Shown here piece after piece: positions 7,389 to 16,279 of a stretch of DNA of 64,000 nucleotides (positions are counted from its first letter, which is position 1; each line of letters opens with the position of its first letter). The DNA is from an uncultured Bacillota bacterium. GTDB taxonomy: Bacteria; Bacillota; Clostridia; Lachnospirales; Lachnospiraceae. Below the pieces are notes generated by a model. It was not told the DNA's origin and ran no database searches. It saw only the letters and a program-made list of their open reading frames with translations. The position numbers and the translations under genes are program-made. The DNA lies in assembly GCA_949291945.1 (NCBI GenBank), contig CASEXH010000003.1, positions 1 through 64,000 on the forward strand. The letters run 5' to 3'.

Positions 7389-9305
7389 TTACTCCTGGAT
7401 CTGTTCCAGTTCCTCCATCCAGATCCGCACGCAGGCGTCGCTTGGCATCCGGAGATCTCCCCTTGGAGATACGGCTACACTTCCCACCTTAGGTCCGTCG
7501 GGAAGACAGGAACGCTTAAACTGCTGGGCAAAAAATCTGGAATAGAAAGTCTTCAGCCATTTCATGATCACTTCCGGCTCGTAGACTCCGGCAAAAGCTG
7601 CCTTTGCCATACGGTAAATCTTGCCAGGTCTGAAATGAAAACGGAGCATCTGATATAAGAAGAAATCATGAAGCTCATAGGGACCTACCAGATCTTCGGT
7701 CTTCTGGGAGATCACTCCGTCCTTTGGAGGAAGAAGCTCCGGACTTACCGGTGTATCCAGAATATCCAGAAGGATCTGGGACAGTTTTTCCTCTCCGCAG
7801 GTATCAGCGTAGTACCGTACCAGATGGCGGACCAGAGTCTTTGGCACAGAGGCGTTTACTCCATACATGGACATATGATCCCCGTTATAGGTTGCCCAGC
7901 CAAGGGCCAGCTCTGAAAGGTCTCCGGTTCCAACCACCATGCCTCCCTGCTGGTTGGCAATATCCATGATCACCTGGGTCCGCTCCCTGGCCTGGGAGTT
8001 TTCGTAAGTCACGTCATGAACATTTTCATCATGACCGATATCGGAAAAATGCTGCAGCACTGCTTTCTTGATATCCACTTCCATAAGGTCAGCCCCCAGC
8101 CTTCTGGTCAGTTCGCAGGCGTTGGTATAAGTCCGGTCTGTGGTGCCAAAGCAGGGCATAGTCACTGCGGTGATATGTTCTCTTCCCATTCCCAGAAGAT
8201 CAAAAGCCCTGGCAGTGACCAGGAGAGCCAGTGTGGAATCCAGGCCTCCGGAAATTCCCAGCACCGCTCTCTGGCAGCGGGTATGCTCCAAACGCTTCTT
8301 CAGGCCCATAGCCTGGATCATCAGGATCTCATTACAGCGCTTTTCTCTTTCTCCCCGGCTGTCCGGCACAAAGGGACTGGGATCGATAAACCGCTCCAGT
8401 TTTGTCTCCTCTACAGGAAGGGAAAACTCTACTGTAAGATATCCTTCTCTCTTTTCCTCATGCCAGGTGGAAATCCTTCTCCGTTCTTCTGATAAACGGT
8501 TGATATCCAGAACGGCCTCTGCTGACTGGTTCTGGAACATTTCCGCTTCTTTTAATACCACGCCGTTTTCGCAGATCAGGTGCTGGCCGCCGAAAACCAG
8601 ATCCTGGGTGGACTCTCCATATCCGGCAGTAGCGTAAATATAGGCGCACAGCAGTCTGGCAGACTGGCTCTTTACCAGCTCCCGTCTGTAGTCGGCTTTC
8701 CCAACAGTCTCATCACTGGCGGAAAGGTTTACGATCACATTTGCCCCGGCCATGGCGTGAGCCACGCTTGGAGGGGCAGCCGCCCACAGATCCTCGCAAA
8801 TTTCCGCAGCCACGGTAAGGCCCGGCATTTCCCGGCAGGAAAACAGCAGTTTCTCCATAACAGGAACCTGCTTTCCTCCCAGTTCCGTATATCCCCAGAG
8901 ATTTTTTCCGGAAGAGAAATGCCTTGCCTCATAAAACTCTCCATAATTGGGCAGATACTCCTTGGGGACCAGTCCCAGGATCTCTCCCTGGTTTATAGCT
9001 GCCGCCACATTATAGAGCTTCCCACGGTAAGCATAGGGAAGTCCCACAAAGATCAGCCCGGGCACATCCTCCAATTCCTTTGCTGCCCTTAAAAGCTGCT
9101 CCCTGGCGCTATTCAGCAGAGTCTCCTGCCAGAAAAGATCCTGACAGGTATAGCCGGTAATGGAAAGCTCCGGGAACACCAGGATCCTGGCTCCTTTATC
9201 AGAAAGCTCTCTGGCTTTCTTAATGATCTCATCCGTGTTGTGAATACAGTCGGCCACCCGGACGTCAATAGCTGCCGCTGCCGCCTTTATAAATCCATCT
9301 CTCAT
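7389..9305 (-). CDS. nadE: Glutamine-dependent NAD+ synthetase
   Basis: A 638-residue two-domain enzyme that makes NAD+ from nicotinate adenine dinucleotide, ATP and glutamine. The N-terminal nitrilase-like glutaminase has the E-K-C triad: Glu in FPELSITGY (about 46), Lys in VPKEYLPNYGEFYE (about 114) and Cys in AAEICEDLW (about 175). The C-terminal synthetase has the ATP pyrophosphatase loop SGGLDSTLAL near residue 360 and the GTGDLSELALGWATYNGDHMS block. The length matches the large glutamine-dependent form. It sits in a run with hslO and the alcohol dehydrogenase, gaps of 16-21 bases. Confidence 0.96.
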   Translation of the reverse strand: MRDGFIKAAAAAIDVRVADCIHNTDEIIKKARELSDKGARILVFPELSITGYTCQDLFWQETLLNSAREQLLRAAKELEDVPGLIFVGLPYAYRGKLYNVAAAINQGEILGLVPKEYLPNYGEFYEARHFSSGKNLWGYTELGGKQVPVMEKLLFSCREMPGLTVAAEICEDLWAAAPPSVAHAMAGANVIVNLSASDETVGKADYRRELVKSQSARLLCAYIYATAGYGESTQDLVFGGQHLICENGVVLKEAEMFQNQSAEAVLDINRLSEERRRISTWHEEKREGYLTVEFSLPVEETKLERFIDPSPFVPDSRGEREKRCNEILMIQAMGLKKRLEHTRCQRAVLGISGGLDSTLALLVTARAFDLLGMGREHITAVTMPCFGTTDRTYTNACELTRRLGADLMEVDIKKAVLQHFSDIGHDENVHDVTYENSQARERTQVIMDIANQQGGMVVGTGDLSELALGWATYNGDHMSMYGVNASVPKTLVRHLVRYYADTCGEEKLSQILLDILDTPVSPELLPPKDGVISQKTEDLVGPYELHDFFLYQMLRFHFRPGKIYRMAKAAFAGVYEPEVIMKWLKTFYSRFFAQQFKRSCLPDGPKVGSVAVSPRGDLRMPSDACVRIWMEELEQIQE

Positions 9306-9326
9306 CTTCCGCCAAACCTCTCTCTT

Positions 9327-10208
9327 TTATCTTTTACATTCCTTTAAGATCCGTTTCAGTTCTTCTACTGTAAAAGTATAATTTTTATTACAGAAATGAC
9401 AGTTCATCTCGATTTCCTTTCCTTCATCGATCATTTCCTGAATGTCTTTTCTTCCAATACTGATCAGAGCTCTCTCCACTCTCTCCTTGCTGCAGTTGCA
9501 GTGGAACTGAGTGGGGATCCTGTCGTTAAATTCAATATCAAATCCTTCCAGCAAAAGTTCCAGAAGGCTTTCCGGCGTATGTCCCTCTTCCAGAAGAGCT
9601 GTGACAGAAGTCACTTTCTTCAGATTTTCCTCCAGCCGGCTGATCACTGCTTCCTCTGTGAAAGGCATAAGCTGGATAATAAAGCCTCCTGCCTGTTTCA
9701 CAGTGTTGTCCTTTTCCATCAATACCCCCAGTCCTACAGAAGAAGGCACCTGCTCGCTGGTGGCAAAGTAATAGGTAAGATCCTCTGCGATCTCGCTGGT
9801 CTGGAGTACGGTCTGGCCCACATAAGGCTCTTTCATACCCATATCCTTAATCACGTTCATAAAGCCCACGCCTACAGCGCCTGCCACATCCAATTTCCCC
9901 TGAGCATTGGCGTGAAGGACCACATTGGGATTTCCCACATACCCCTTTACATTTCCCTTGGAATCTGCAGTAACGGTAATGCCCTCCAGAGGACCTCCCG
10001 CCTTGATCTGCAGGGTCAGCAGGTCCTTCTCTCCTTTCATCATCACGCCCATCATGGCTCCCGCTGTAAGCAAACGTCCCAGAGCCGCAGTAGCCACCGG
10101 GCTGGTATTATGGGCTGCTCTGGCATACTCCACCAGATCCCTGGTAGTAGCCGCAAATGCCCTGATCTGAGAATTGGCCGCTGTGGCCCTTACAATATAA
10201 TCTCCCAT
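9327..10208 (-). CDS. hslO: Hsp33 redox-regulated chaperone
   Basis: A 293-residue cytosolic holdase chaperone activated by oxidation. The N-terminal domain begins MGDYIVRATAANSQIRAFAA and has the family GRLLTAG..MG segment and GYVGNP. The C-terminal zinc switch shows C-x-C (CNCSKER) and C-x2-C (CHFCNKNY), the four Cys that bind zinc when reduced and form disulfides under oxidative stress. Full length, no anomalies. Its place between a methyltransferase gene and nadE suggests co-transcription from the promoter upstream of the methyltransferase. Confidence 0.96.
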   Translation of the reverse strand: MGDYIVRATAANSQIRAFAATTRDLVEYARAAHNTSPVATAALGRLLTAGAMMGVMMKGEKDLLTLQIKAGGPLEGITVTADSKGNVKGYVGNPNVVLHANAQGKLDVAGAVGVGFMNVIKDMGMKEPYVGQTVLQTSEIAEDLTYYFATSEQVPSSVGLGVLMEKDNTVKQAGGFIIQLMPFTEEAVISRLEENLKKVTSVTALLEEGHTPESLLELLLEGFDIEFNDRIPTQFHCNCSKERVERALISIGRKDIQEMIDEGKEIEMNCHFCNKNYTFTVEELKRILKECKR

Positions 10209-10231
10209 ATTTTAAATCTCCTCTTTATGTC

Positions 10232-11002
10232 TTAAATACTTTTCTTTCCTTTTTCTCTGGCAAGTATGTAGATCCTCTCGCTGTCCTCTTTCACCGGATT
10301 CCTGGTAAAGGCGTCGTAAGCGTCTATAAATTCCATCCCTGCCTCTGCCAGCAGCTCTTTTATCTTTTCCAGAGAATAGACTTTCTGATAATGGGTCTCC
10401 TCATACTTCCGGTAAAGAGTCTCCCCATCCTTTTCCACCGGGATAAAAAGAGCCAGATCATATTCGTTGATCTGTTCCTCAGGATCATAATAATTATCCC
10501 AGATAAAACTGGCGTCTTCCCGGTCCTCGGCTATGGTAGTGTCTCCCAGGATCTCTTCATATTTGTATTCTGTATTCAGATCAAAAATAAAAATCCCGCC
10601 GGGATCCAGATAGTTGTTTACCAGCCGGAATACTTCCAGCAGATCCTCTTCGTCCGTTATATAATTCATGCTGTCACAGACAGACACCACTGCCCGGACA
10701 GTGCCGTAAAGTTCAAATTCCCGCATGTCCTGAAGGAGATAGAGGATGTCCTGCCCCTCTTCTTCCTTCTTCTCTATGGCGATCTCCAGCATGTCCACAG
10801 AATTATCCACACCGATCATATCGTATCCTTTCCCGGCCAGAAGACGAGTCATATTTCCTGTCCCGCAGCCCAGTTCCAGGACCAGGCCATCCCGGATCCC
10901 CTGGTCTTCTAAAAGCCCGGTAAGATATCCGCACCACTCTTCATAGGGAATATTGTCCATAAACAGATCATAGACCCTGGCAAAACTCTCATAAGAACTC
11001 AT
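10232..11002 (-). CDS. Class I SAM-dependent methyltransferase
   Basis: A 256-residue methyltransferase. Motif I is LELGCGTGNMTRLL near residue 41; motif post-I GVDNSVDML and the acidic VVSVCDSMNYI follow. The N-terminus YESFARVYDLFMD is the pattern of small-molecule methyltransferases often annotated as YqeM/ubiE-like, commonly found beside hslO-type genes in Clostridia. The substrate is unknown. It is the first gene of a five-gene minus-strand run and has a good promoter upstream. Confidence 0.85.
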   Translation of the reverse strand: MSSYESFARVYDLFMDNIPYEEWCGYLTGLLEDQGIRDGLVLELGCGTGNMTRLLAGKGYDMIGVDNSVDMLEIAIEKKEEEGQDILYLLQDMREFELYGTVRAVVSVCDSMNYITDEEDLLEVFRLVNNYLDPGGIFIFDLNTEYKYEEILGDTTIAEDREDASFIWDNYYDPEEQINEYDLALFIPVEKDGETLYRKYEETHYQKVYSLEKIKELLAEAGMEFIDAYDAFTRNPVKEDSERIYILAREKGKKSI

Positions 11003-11030
11003 AAATTTCTCTCCTTATTCATTCTTTCTA

Positions 11031-11059
11031 ATACTACCATGAAACGAGGGAGGTGGCAA
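11031..11059 (-). promoter_or_regulatory. Promoter of the methyltransferase-hslO-nadE run
   Basis: On the minus strand TTGCCA (11059-11054) and TAGTAT (11036-11031) are separated by exactly 17 bases, about 30 bases before the methyltransferase start. Confidence 0.6.
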
Positions 11060-11179
11060 GGCGGAGGAAAATATCACAAAACTGCAACATTTTCCTGAAA
11101 AATTGAAATAATGGTGAGACCTTCCCCTGCTATGATAAAACCATCAAAAGAAAACAGACACCTATGGGAGGTAAACCTT

Positions 11180-11416
11180 ATGAAAAATAAATCTGCTCTC
11201 TATAAATTCTACATATCCGCAGCCCTTCTGGCCCTGGCTTTTCTCACCACTTTGCCCAGGTTCTTCCAGATCCTTGAAAGCCTGGCAGTAAACGGAGGAG
11301 CCTTTCTCCTCCTGGCCGGCCCGGGCCTGTGGCTTTTTGTCAAAAAGATGAACTCTCTACACCGGAAAGAGGAACTTCTCCCTACAATTCCCGCCGGTCA
11401 GACTACAGCAGTATAA
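11180..11416 (+). CDS. Small two-span membrane protein, unknown
   Basis: A 78-residue protein with two hydrophobic segments (FYISAALLALAFLTTL and GAFLLLAGPGLWLFV) and a charged tail ending GQTTAV. The start is set by GGGAGG nine bases before ATG 11180. It precedes the TVP38-family gene by about 60 bases on the same strand. No family recognised. Confidence 0.6.
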   Translation: MKNKSALYKFYISAALLALAFLTTLPRFFQILESLAVNGGAFLLLAGPGLWLFVKKMNSLHRKEELLPTIPAGQTTAV

Positions 11417-11477
11417 AATTTCTGACAGATTATCCATAAAGATCGAAAAAATATAGAATAGAAAGAAGGCATATCTC

Positions 11478-12068
11478 ATGACACTGACAAAAAGATTCGA
11501 AGAAAACAAACTGACCATCATCGGAACCGCTACCCTCCTCCTGCTTCTTGGTGCAGGTTTCCAAAGCGGGATCTTCTCTTCCCGGGAATCCATGGAACAG
11601 TTTCTCCGTCAGACAGGAGTCCTGGCACCACTGTGTTTTCTCCTGCTCCAGACTATACAGGTAGTGATTCCAGTAGTTCCCGGGGGTGTCAGCTGTATCA
11701 TCGGTGTGGCGATTTTCGGCCCACTGTACGGCTTCTTTCTGAACTATGCCGGAATGGTCACAGGTTCTGTGTTCAGTTTTCTCCTGGCAAGGCACTATGG
11801 GCAGGCCTTTCTTTTAAAGTTTGTACCAGAAGAAACCTTTCAGAAATACATTTCCTGGGCAGAAAAAGGAAAGAAATTCGATGTATTTTTCCTTCTGGCT
11901 TTGATCCTTCCAGGTATGCCTGACGATCTGTTATGTCTGATAGCAGGATTGACTTCCATGTCCCTGAAAAAATATCTGGTTTTCACCCTTCTGGGAAGGC
12001 CCTTCTCCCTGCTGGCCTACAGCCTGGGCGGTGCCCTGATCCTGGAAAATCTCACCGCTCTGTTTTAA
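11478..12068 (+). CDS. TVP38/TMEM64 (VTT domain) membrane protein
   Basis: A 196-residue integral membrane protein with about five hydrophobic segments. The VTT-domain signature is present: VVIPVVPGGVSCIIGVAIFG in the first re-entrant part and ALILPGMPDDLLCLIAGL in the second, the Pro-Gly-x2-Asp being the family hallmark. DedA/TVP38 proteins are thought to move or scramble lipids, including undecaprenyl phosphate; the exact role here is unknown. It is followed after 29 bases by the membrane GDPD, so a lipid-linked role for the pair is plausible. Confidence 0.85.
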   Translation: MTLTKRFEENKLTIIGTATLLLLLGAGFQSGIFSSRESMEQFLRQTGVLAPLCFLLLQTIQVVIPVVPGGVSCIIGVAIFGPLYGFFLNYAGMVTGSVFSFLLARHYGQAFLLKFVPEETFQKYISWAEKGKKFDVFFLLALILPGMPDDLLCLIAGLTSMSLKKYLVFTLLGRPFSLLAYSLGGALILENLTALF

Positions 12069-12097
12069 AAATCTGAAATATATACCGGAGGTTACTT

Positions 12098-13981
12098 ATG
12101 TACAAAATGTTATCCCTGACACACTGCAAAAAAATCCTGCAAAGCTTTCTTCGCCTGCTGCCTCAGTTATTTTTATTTGAGCTGGCTTTTAAAGTTCTCT
12201 CCCTATTCTTATTCATTCCTGCGGGAAAAGAGCTGATCGTCATGATGTTGGAAATAGCCGGGGATACCAGCCTGTATAACTACCACATGCTTCAGATCCT
12301 GTTCAGTTTTCCCGGAATCGCAGCCATTGTCCTGATCCTGTGCCTTTCTGCTTTCCTGGCATATTTTGAGTTTTCCTTTATCTTTATTGCCCTTTATCAG
12401 AGCTATGCCGGATCCTCCTTTTCTCTGAAGGATACTCTAAAGACCTCTGTGTACTCTCTGTTTTCCTTAAATTTCAGAGACATTCCAGGGTTTTTTGTAT
12501 ATGGACTCCTGCTCCTTCCTTTTCAGGGTCTCTATCTGGTGCCTTCGGTTATGCCCCGCCTGGAAATTCCGAATTTCGTTACAGGAGAACTGTCTAAACG
12601 GTGGTATGGAAACTTTGTTCTGGATCTGGGCTATACTCTGATTTTTCTCCTGTTTCTTTTGCTGCTTTTCCTTCTTCCGGCTATGATCCTGAAGAGAAAA
12701 AGCTTCCGGGAAGGCTGCAAAGAAAGTATCTTTGCCTGGAAAAAAGCAGGGCTAAAAGGCGTTCTTCTCCTGGGTATCCTCATGGCTCTGTGGCAGCTGC
12801 TTTTTGGCAGGTCCGGTATCCTGCCCGGAGACTTTTCCTCTGTTATAGAGGAGAATCCCCTGAAAACCCTGTGTCTGCTTTTCTTCTCCGGAAAGGCTCA
12901 GGAAACCGCCTTCACAGGCGTGCTGGTCTGGATCCTCCGCTGTATTCTTTCCCTGGGATTTTCCGCATTCCTTACAGGAATTTTACTCCCCGTTCCAGAA
13001 GAAGCAGCGCCTGTGCTTTTTCCATCAGCCAGGCTTTCTTCTCAATCTTTTACTAAAATAAAAGCTTTTCTATCCTCCGGGATCCGTAAAACCCAGGCGT
13101 ATTTCTGTCCTCTTTTCAGGGAGATTCCCCTTCTGAAAAAGCTCTGGATCCCTGTGGTTCTCCTGGTCCTTGCCGCCGGCCTTTTGGCCATGTATCAGTA
13201 TGCTCAGGAACCTCCTGCAGTCCACAAGCCGCTGTCCATCGGTCACAGGGGCAGCGATCTGGGTGTGGAGAATACCCTGGAGGCAGTAAAAGGGGCGATT
13301 GATTCCGGTGCAGACTTTGCAGAAGTAGATATCCAGCTGACGAAAGATCAGGTTCCGGTAGCCGCCCATGATGATAACCTGAGCCGTATGGCAGGCCGGT
13401 CTGAAAATATAAACCGTCTTACTCTGGAAGAGCTCCAATCTGTCTCTCTGTCTCAGTATGGCATGGAAGGACAGGTTCCCACCCTGGAAGAACTGCTCCA
13501 GCTTTCCAAAGGAAAGATCCGTCTGCTCATAGAGTTAAAAGCTGTTTCCGGAAAGGAAAAAGAAATCCTTGTTGACCAGATCCTGTCACTGATCGAAAAA
13601 TATGACTTTCAGAAAGACTGTCTCCTCATGTCCCTGGATTATGAACTGGTACAGCTTATCCATCAGAAAAATCCTGTGTTAAAAACAGGCTACTGTATGT
13701 TCGGAAATCTTGGAAAAGCTACAGTTGAAGATCTCCTTTCTCTGAACTGCGACTTTGTAGTCATTGAAGAAAATATGGTCTCCAACAGCTTTATCTCCGC
13801 CTGCCGCCAAGCCTGGCTCCCAGTGTATATATGGACTGTAGATGCGGAAGAAAATATGAGAAAGTATCTGGATATGGGGGTAAACGGCCTGATCTCCGAC
13901 AAACCCTATCTGGTCAAAGATGTGCTGGAAGACTATCCTATTCAGGGAATTCCCACTGGAGAAGATTATTATTTCTCCTAA
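12098..13981 (+). CDS. Membrane-anchored glycerophosphodiester phosphodiesterase
   Basis: A 627-residue protein. The first 375 residues are a membrane domain with about seven or eight segments of the GDPD membrane-domain type. The C-terminal 240 residues are a GDPD catalytic barrel: IGHRGSDLGVENT (catalytic His, Arg, Glu/Asn), FAEVDIQLTKD (metal-binding Glu and Asp) and VAAHDDNL (second catalytic His). It would hydrolyse glycerophosphodiesters from lipids or teichoic/lipoteichoic acid, with the barrel on the outside (inferred). Length and domain order match the fused form common in Firmicutes. A hairpin repeat follows the stop and may end transcription. Confidence 0.9.
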   Translation: MYKMLSLTHCKKILQSFLRLLPQLFLFELAFKVLSLFLFIPAGKELIVMMLEIAGDTSLYNYHMLQILFSFPGIAAIVLILCLSAFLAYFEFSFIFIALYQSYAGSSFSLKDTLKTSVYSLFSLNFRDIPGFFVYGLLLLPFQGLYLVPSVMPRLEIPNFVTGELSKRWYGNFVLDLGYTLIFLLFLLLLFLLPAMILKRKSFREGCKESIFAWKKAGLKGVLLLGILMALWQLLFGRSGILPGDFSSVIEENPLKTLCLLFFSGKAQETAFTGVLVWILRCILSLGFSAFLTGILLPVPEEAAPVLFPSARLSSQSFTKIKAFLSSGIRKTQAYFCPLFREIPLLKKLWIPVVLLVLAAGLLAMYQYAQEPPAVHKPLSIGHRGSDLGVENTLEAVKGAIDSGADFAEVDIQLTKDQVPVAAHDDNLSRMAGRSENINRLTLEELQSVSLSQYGMEGQVPTLEELLQLSKGKIRLLIELKAVSGKEKEILVDQILSLIEKYDFQKDCLLMSLDYELVQLIHQKNPVLKTGYCMFGNLGKATVEDLLSLNCDFVVIEENMVSNSFISACRQAWLPVYIWTVDAEENMRKYLDMGVNGLISDKPYLVKDVLEDYPIQGIPTGEDYYFS

Positions 13982-14004
13982 AAAGATTTCTGCATAAAAA
14001 AAGG

Positions 14005-14082
14005 CTGGAGCTGCCGCATTAGTCATATATCAGGAATAAAATGTATAAATATTCTCGATTTTGATTAATGCGGCAGCTCCAG
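14005..14082. repeat. Dispersed palindromic repeat, copy 2 (short form)
   Basis: A near-complete palindrome whose ends are a perfect 17-bp inverted repeat, CTGGAGCTGCCGCATTA with TAATGCGGCAGCTCCAG. It contains TCAGGAAT, AAAATGTATAAATATTC and GATTTTGA, matching the two ends of the 147-bp element at 43891-44037 joined together with the middle deleted. It lies between convergent genes and could act as a bidirectional terminator. Confidence 0.8.
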
Positions 14083-14129
14083 CTCCTTATAAGGACCGCA
14101 GATCTTTTAAAGCTGTAAATATGTTGTTT

Positions 14130-15275
14130 TTACTGTACTTCATATTGGAAAAAAGCATTGCTGTTTAAAAATCCTTCAGCTTCTTTCACCATATCAGAAA
14201 TATCTGTTCCTTCTGAGAGTACTGCCGGCAGAGGAATGCAGTTTTCCTCTGTTTTAATGCCATGTTTTGCCTTTTCTACTGAAAAGTAGTTATGCTCTGC
14301 GGCAAAGCCGGGATTTGGCTGGTGCATGCAGTTGTTATAAGCCTCCAGAATAGCAGCGGCAGAAACTCCCTTAGGAGAGATTTCTTCATATTTGCTAAAG
14401 TCTGCGGTATGTACCGGCCCTTCCTCTTTGTAAATGCGGCTTACCTCTTTTAAGATCTTCAGTTCCCGGTCATTTAAAGGCTGAAAATCCTTCATATAGG
14501 AAATATTGTCTTCTACCTGTGCTAAGTCGGACATTCCAGATAAGACTGTCAAAATCCCATCCAGTCCTGCCGCAAAACGGATGGCCCAGGAAGCCGGAGA
14601 CATCCGGGGAGCTTCCTGTTTCATAAGCGCTTCTGCTTTCTCCGGAACCTTTGCCAGCATACCGCCTTTCACCGGTTCCATAACGATCACCTGACAGCCA
14701 TGTTTCCGGATCACTTCATAACACTTCTTTGCCTGGATCAGATAAGCGTTCCAGTCAATATAATTCAGAGCAATCTGGACAAATTCTACTTCCGGATGTT
14801 CCGAAAGGATCTTGTCCAGGTTATCGGCAGAATCATGATAGGAAAAGCCGATATGACGGATCTTTCCATCTTTTTTCCACTGCTGCATATGTTCAAACAT
14901 ATGGCATTCCTTGATCTCTCTTTCATAGCGGATACCGTTTACATTATGAAGGAGAAAATAATCAAAATATTCTGTACCGCATTTCTCCAGCTGCTGGGCG
15001 AAAATTTCTTCCACCTGCTCCTCCTTTGTGATCGCAAAAGTGGGGAGCTTTGAAGCCAGCCTGAATTTTTCTCTGGGGTAACGACTGATCAGACAGCGCT
15101 GGATAGCATTTTCGCTTTTTCCATTGTGGTACACATAGCTGGTGTCAAAATAGTCAAATCCAGCGTCTAAATAAGCATCTACCATTTGATTTACCTGTTC
15201 AAAATCAATGTCTTCCGGATTTTCTGACTTCTGAGGCAGACGCATCCAGCCAAAACCTAATTTTCCCTTTGCCAT
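14130..15275 (-). CDS. Aldo/keto reductase with C-terminal ferredoxin-like extension
   Basis: A 381-residue member of the large bacterial aldo/keto reductase group. Catalytic Asp and Tyr are in FDYFDTSYVYHNGKSE, Lys in RLASKLPTF, and His in FLLHNVNG. Residues 1-290 form the barrel; the tail, about 90 residues, takes the place where this group usually has a 4Fe-4S domain, but only one Cys (YNNCMHQ) is visible, so the cluster is absent. The substrate is unknown; NADPH-dependent reduction of a carbonyl is expected. It has its own transcription unit, ending at the copy-2 repeat. Confidence 0.85.
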   Translation of the reverse strand: MAKGKLGFGWMRLPQKSENPEDIDFEQVNQMVDAYLDAGFDYFDTSYVYHNGKSENAIQRCLISRYPREKFRLASKLPTFAITKEEQVEEIFAQQLEKCGTEYFDYFLLHNVNGIRYEREIKECHMFEHMQQWKKDGKIRHIGFSYHDSADNLDKILSEHPEVEFVQIALNYIDWNAYLIQAKKCYEVIRKHGCQVIVMEPVKGGMLAKVPEKAEALMKQEAPRMSPASWAIRFAAGLDGILTVLSGMSDLAQVEDNISYMKDFQPLNDRELKILKEVSRIYKEEGPVHTADFSKYEEISPKGVSAAAILEAYNNCMHQPNPGFAAEHNYFSVEKAKHGIKTEENCIPLPAVLSEGTDISDMVKEAEGFLNSNAFFQYEVQ

Positions 15276-15320
15276 TATTTCTTCCTCCTATTTGCTCTTA
15301 TACTGCAGATTCTTATGTGA

Positions 15321-15383
15321 TAACAGTTCAGCCCCCGCCATTTGGGAAATCCCGCTGGCGTGCTTGCTGCAGCTGAACTGTTA
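15321..15383. repeat. Hairpin element with perfect 12-bp arms
   Basis: TAACAGTTCAGC and GCTGAACTGTTA are perfect inverted repeats around a 39-base centre that itself can pair (CCCGCCA / TGGCG). It lies where the N-terminal half of the LysR gene should be, so it may mark the event that removed it. Confidence 0.6.
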
Positions 15384-15413
15384 CTTTATATGGTTATTTT
15401 ACAGCAGAAACAC

Positions 15414-15443
15414 TTGACATGGAATTTCCGATCCGGCTATAAT
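15414..15443 (+). promoter_or_regulatory. Perfect-hexamer promoter
   Basis: TTGACA (15414-15419) and TATAAT (15438-15443), both exact consensus, with an 18-base spacer. Transcription would start near 15450, inside the LysR fragment. It may drive only the remnant, or be part of the inserted hairpin's right flank. Confidence 0.55.
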
Positions 15444-16143
15444 GCATTTACCAAAAGTAAAAGCAAGGGCCATCCAGCAGCAGACTGTCAAAACCATTCG
15501 CCTGGGTTCTTCTCTTCTGAATCCCGGAAACCTTCTCATCGACCTGTGGAACCAGGTCAGTCCGGATCCTTCCGAATATCGGATAAAAATGGTTCCTTAC
15601 AGCGATGACCGGCAGAAGATCCTTTCTGTTGTCTCCTCTCTGGGGGAAGAGATAGATTTCATGGTGGGCGTTTTCGGCTCCCGTCAAATGCTGAGCCTGA
15701 GCAATTTTTTTGAACTGGGCAGCTTCCCCATATCCGTTGCTGTTCCCAGGAATCACCGCCTTGCTTCTAAAAAAATACTGGAAATCTCGGATCTGTACGG
15801 AGAACGGCTTCTCTCTGTCAAAGAGGGCGACGCCTTCTATATAGATCCTCTGAGAGAAATGCTTAAGACCTGCCATCCCCAGATCCAAGTGGAAGATACG
15901 GATTATTTCTATGATCTGGAAACCTTTAACACCTGCGAAGTCACAGGTTCCCTTCTGCTGACCCTGGCATGCTGGGAAAGAGTCCATCCTTCTCTTATTA
16001 CCATTCCGGTAAACTGGAATTATAAAGTTTCCTATGGCCTTTTATATGCCAAGGATCCCACACCTGAAGCTGCAGCCTTTCTTAAGGCTCTGAAAAAAGC
16101 CCTGGCATTGTCTAAAAATCCTGATTCTGTTTTCTCTCATTGA
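15442..16143 (+). pseudogene. LysR-family regulator lacking its DNA-binding domain
   Basis: The frame encodes about 230 residues of a LysR effector-binding domain: TVKTIRLGSSLLN begins the first strand, and VAVPRNHRLA plus the later strands follow in normal order. The roughly 60-residue winged helix and the linker helix that should precede are absent, and no other frame upstream contains them. The only upstream ATG (15442) coincides with the -10 hexamer of a strong promoter, so it cannot be the start for that transcript. A headless product is possible but a decayed gene is likelier. Neighbours are the divergent aldo/keto reductase, a possible former target. Confidence 0.75.
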
Positions 16144-16154
16144 GAGAAGCTATA

Positions 16155-16228
16155 AAAAGGAAGAAGCCATTCCCTGGAAATCCGTACTTTATAAAAGCCG
16201 TGATTTTACAGGATGGCCTCTTCCTTTT
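16155..16228 (-). terminator. Hairpin terminator downstream of the UroD-like gene
   Basis: AAAAGGAAGAAGCCATTCC and GGATGGCCTCTTCCTTTT pair over about 17 bp with a 37-base loop. On the minus strand the stem is followed by TTTTTATAG, so it fits the end of the operon whose last gene stops at 16280. Confidence 0.6.
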
Positions 16229-16279
16229 CATCAGAGGGGCAAAACTGGCATTAGCCCACAGCCCCTTATATCTCCTGTC

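Noticed and set aside
11041..11060. GGCAAGGCGGAGGA as a fragment of MITE element 1
   Set aside because: Only about 14 bases match and no terminal repeats are present; the stretch overlaps the methyltransferase promoter.
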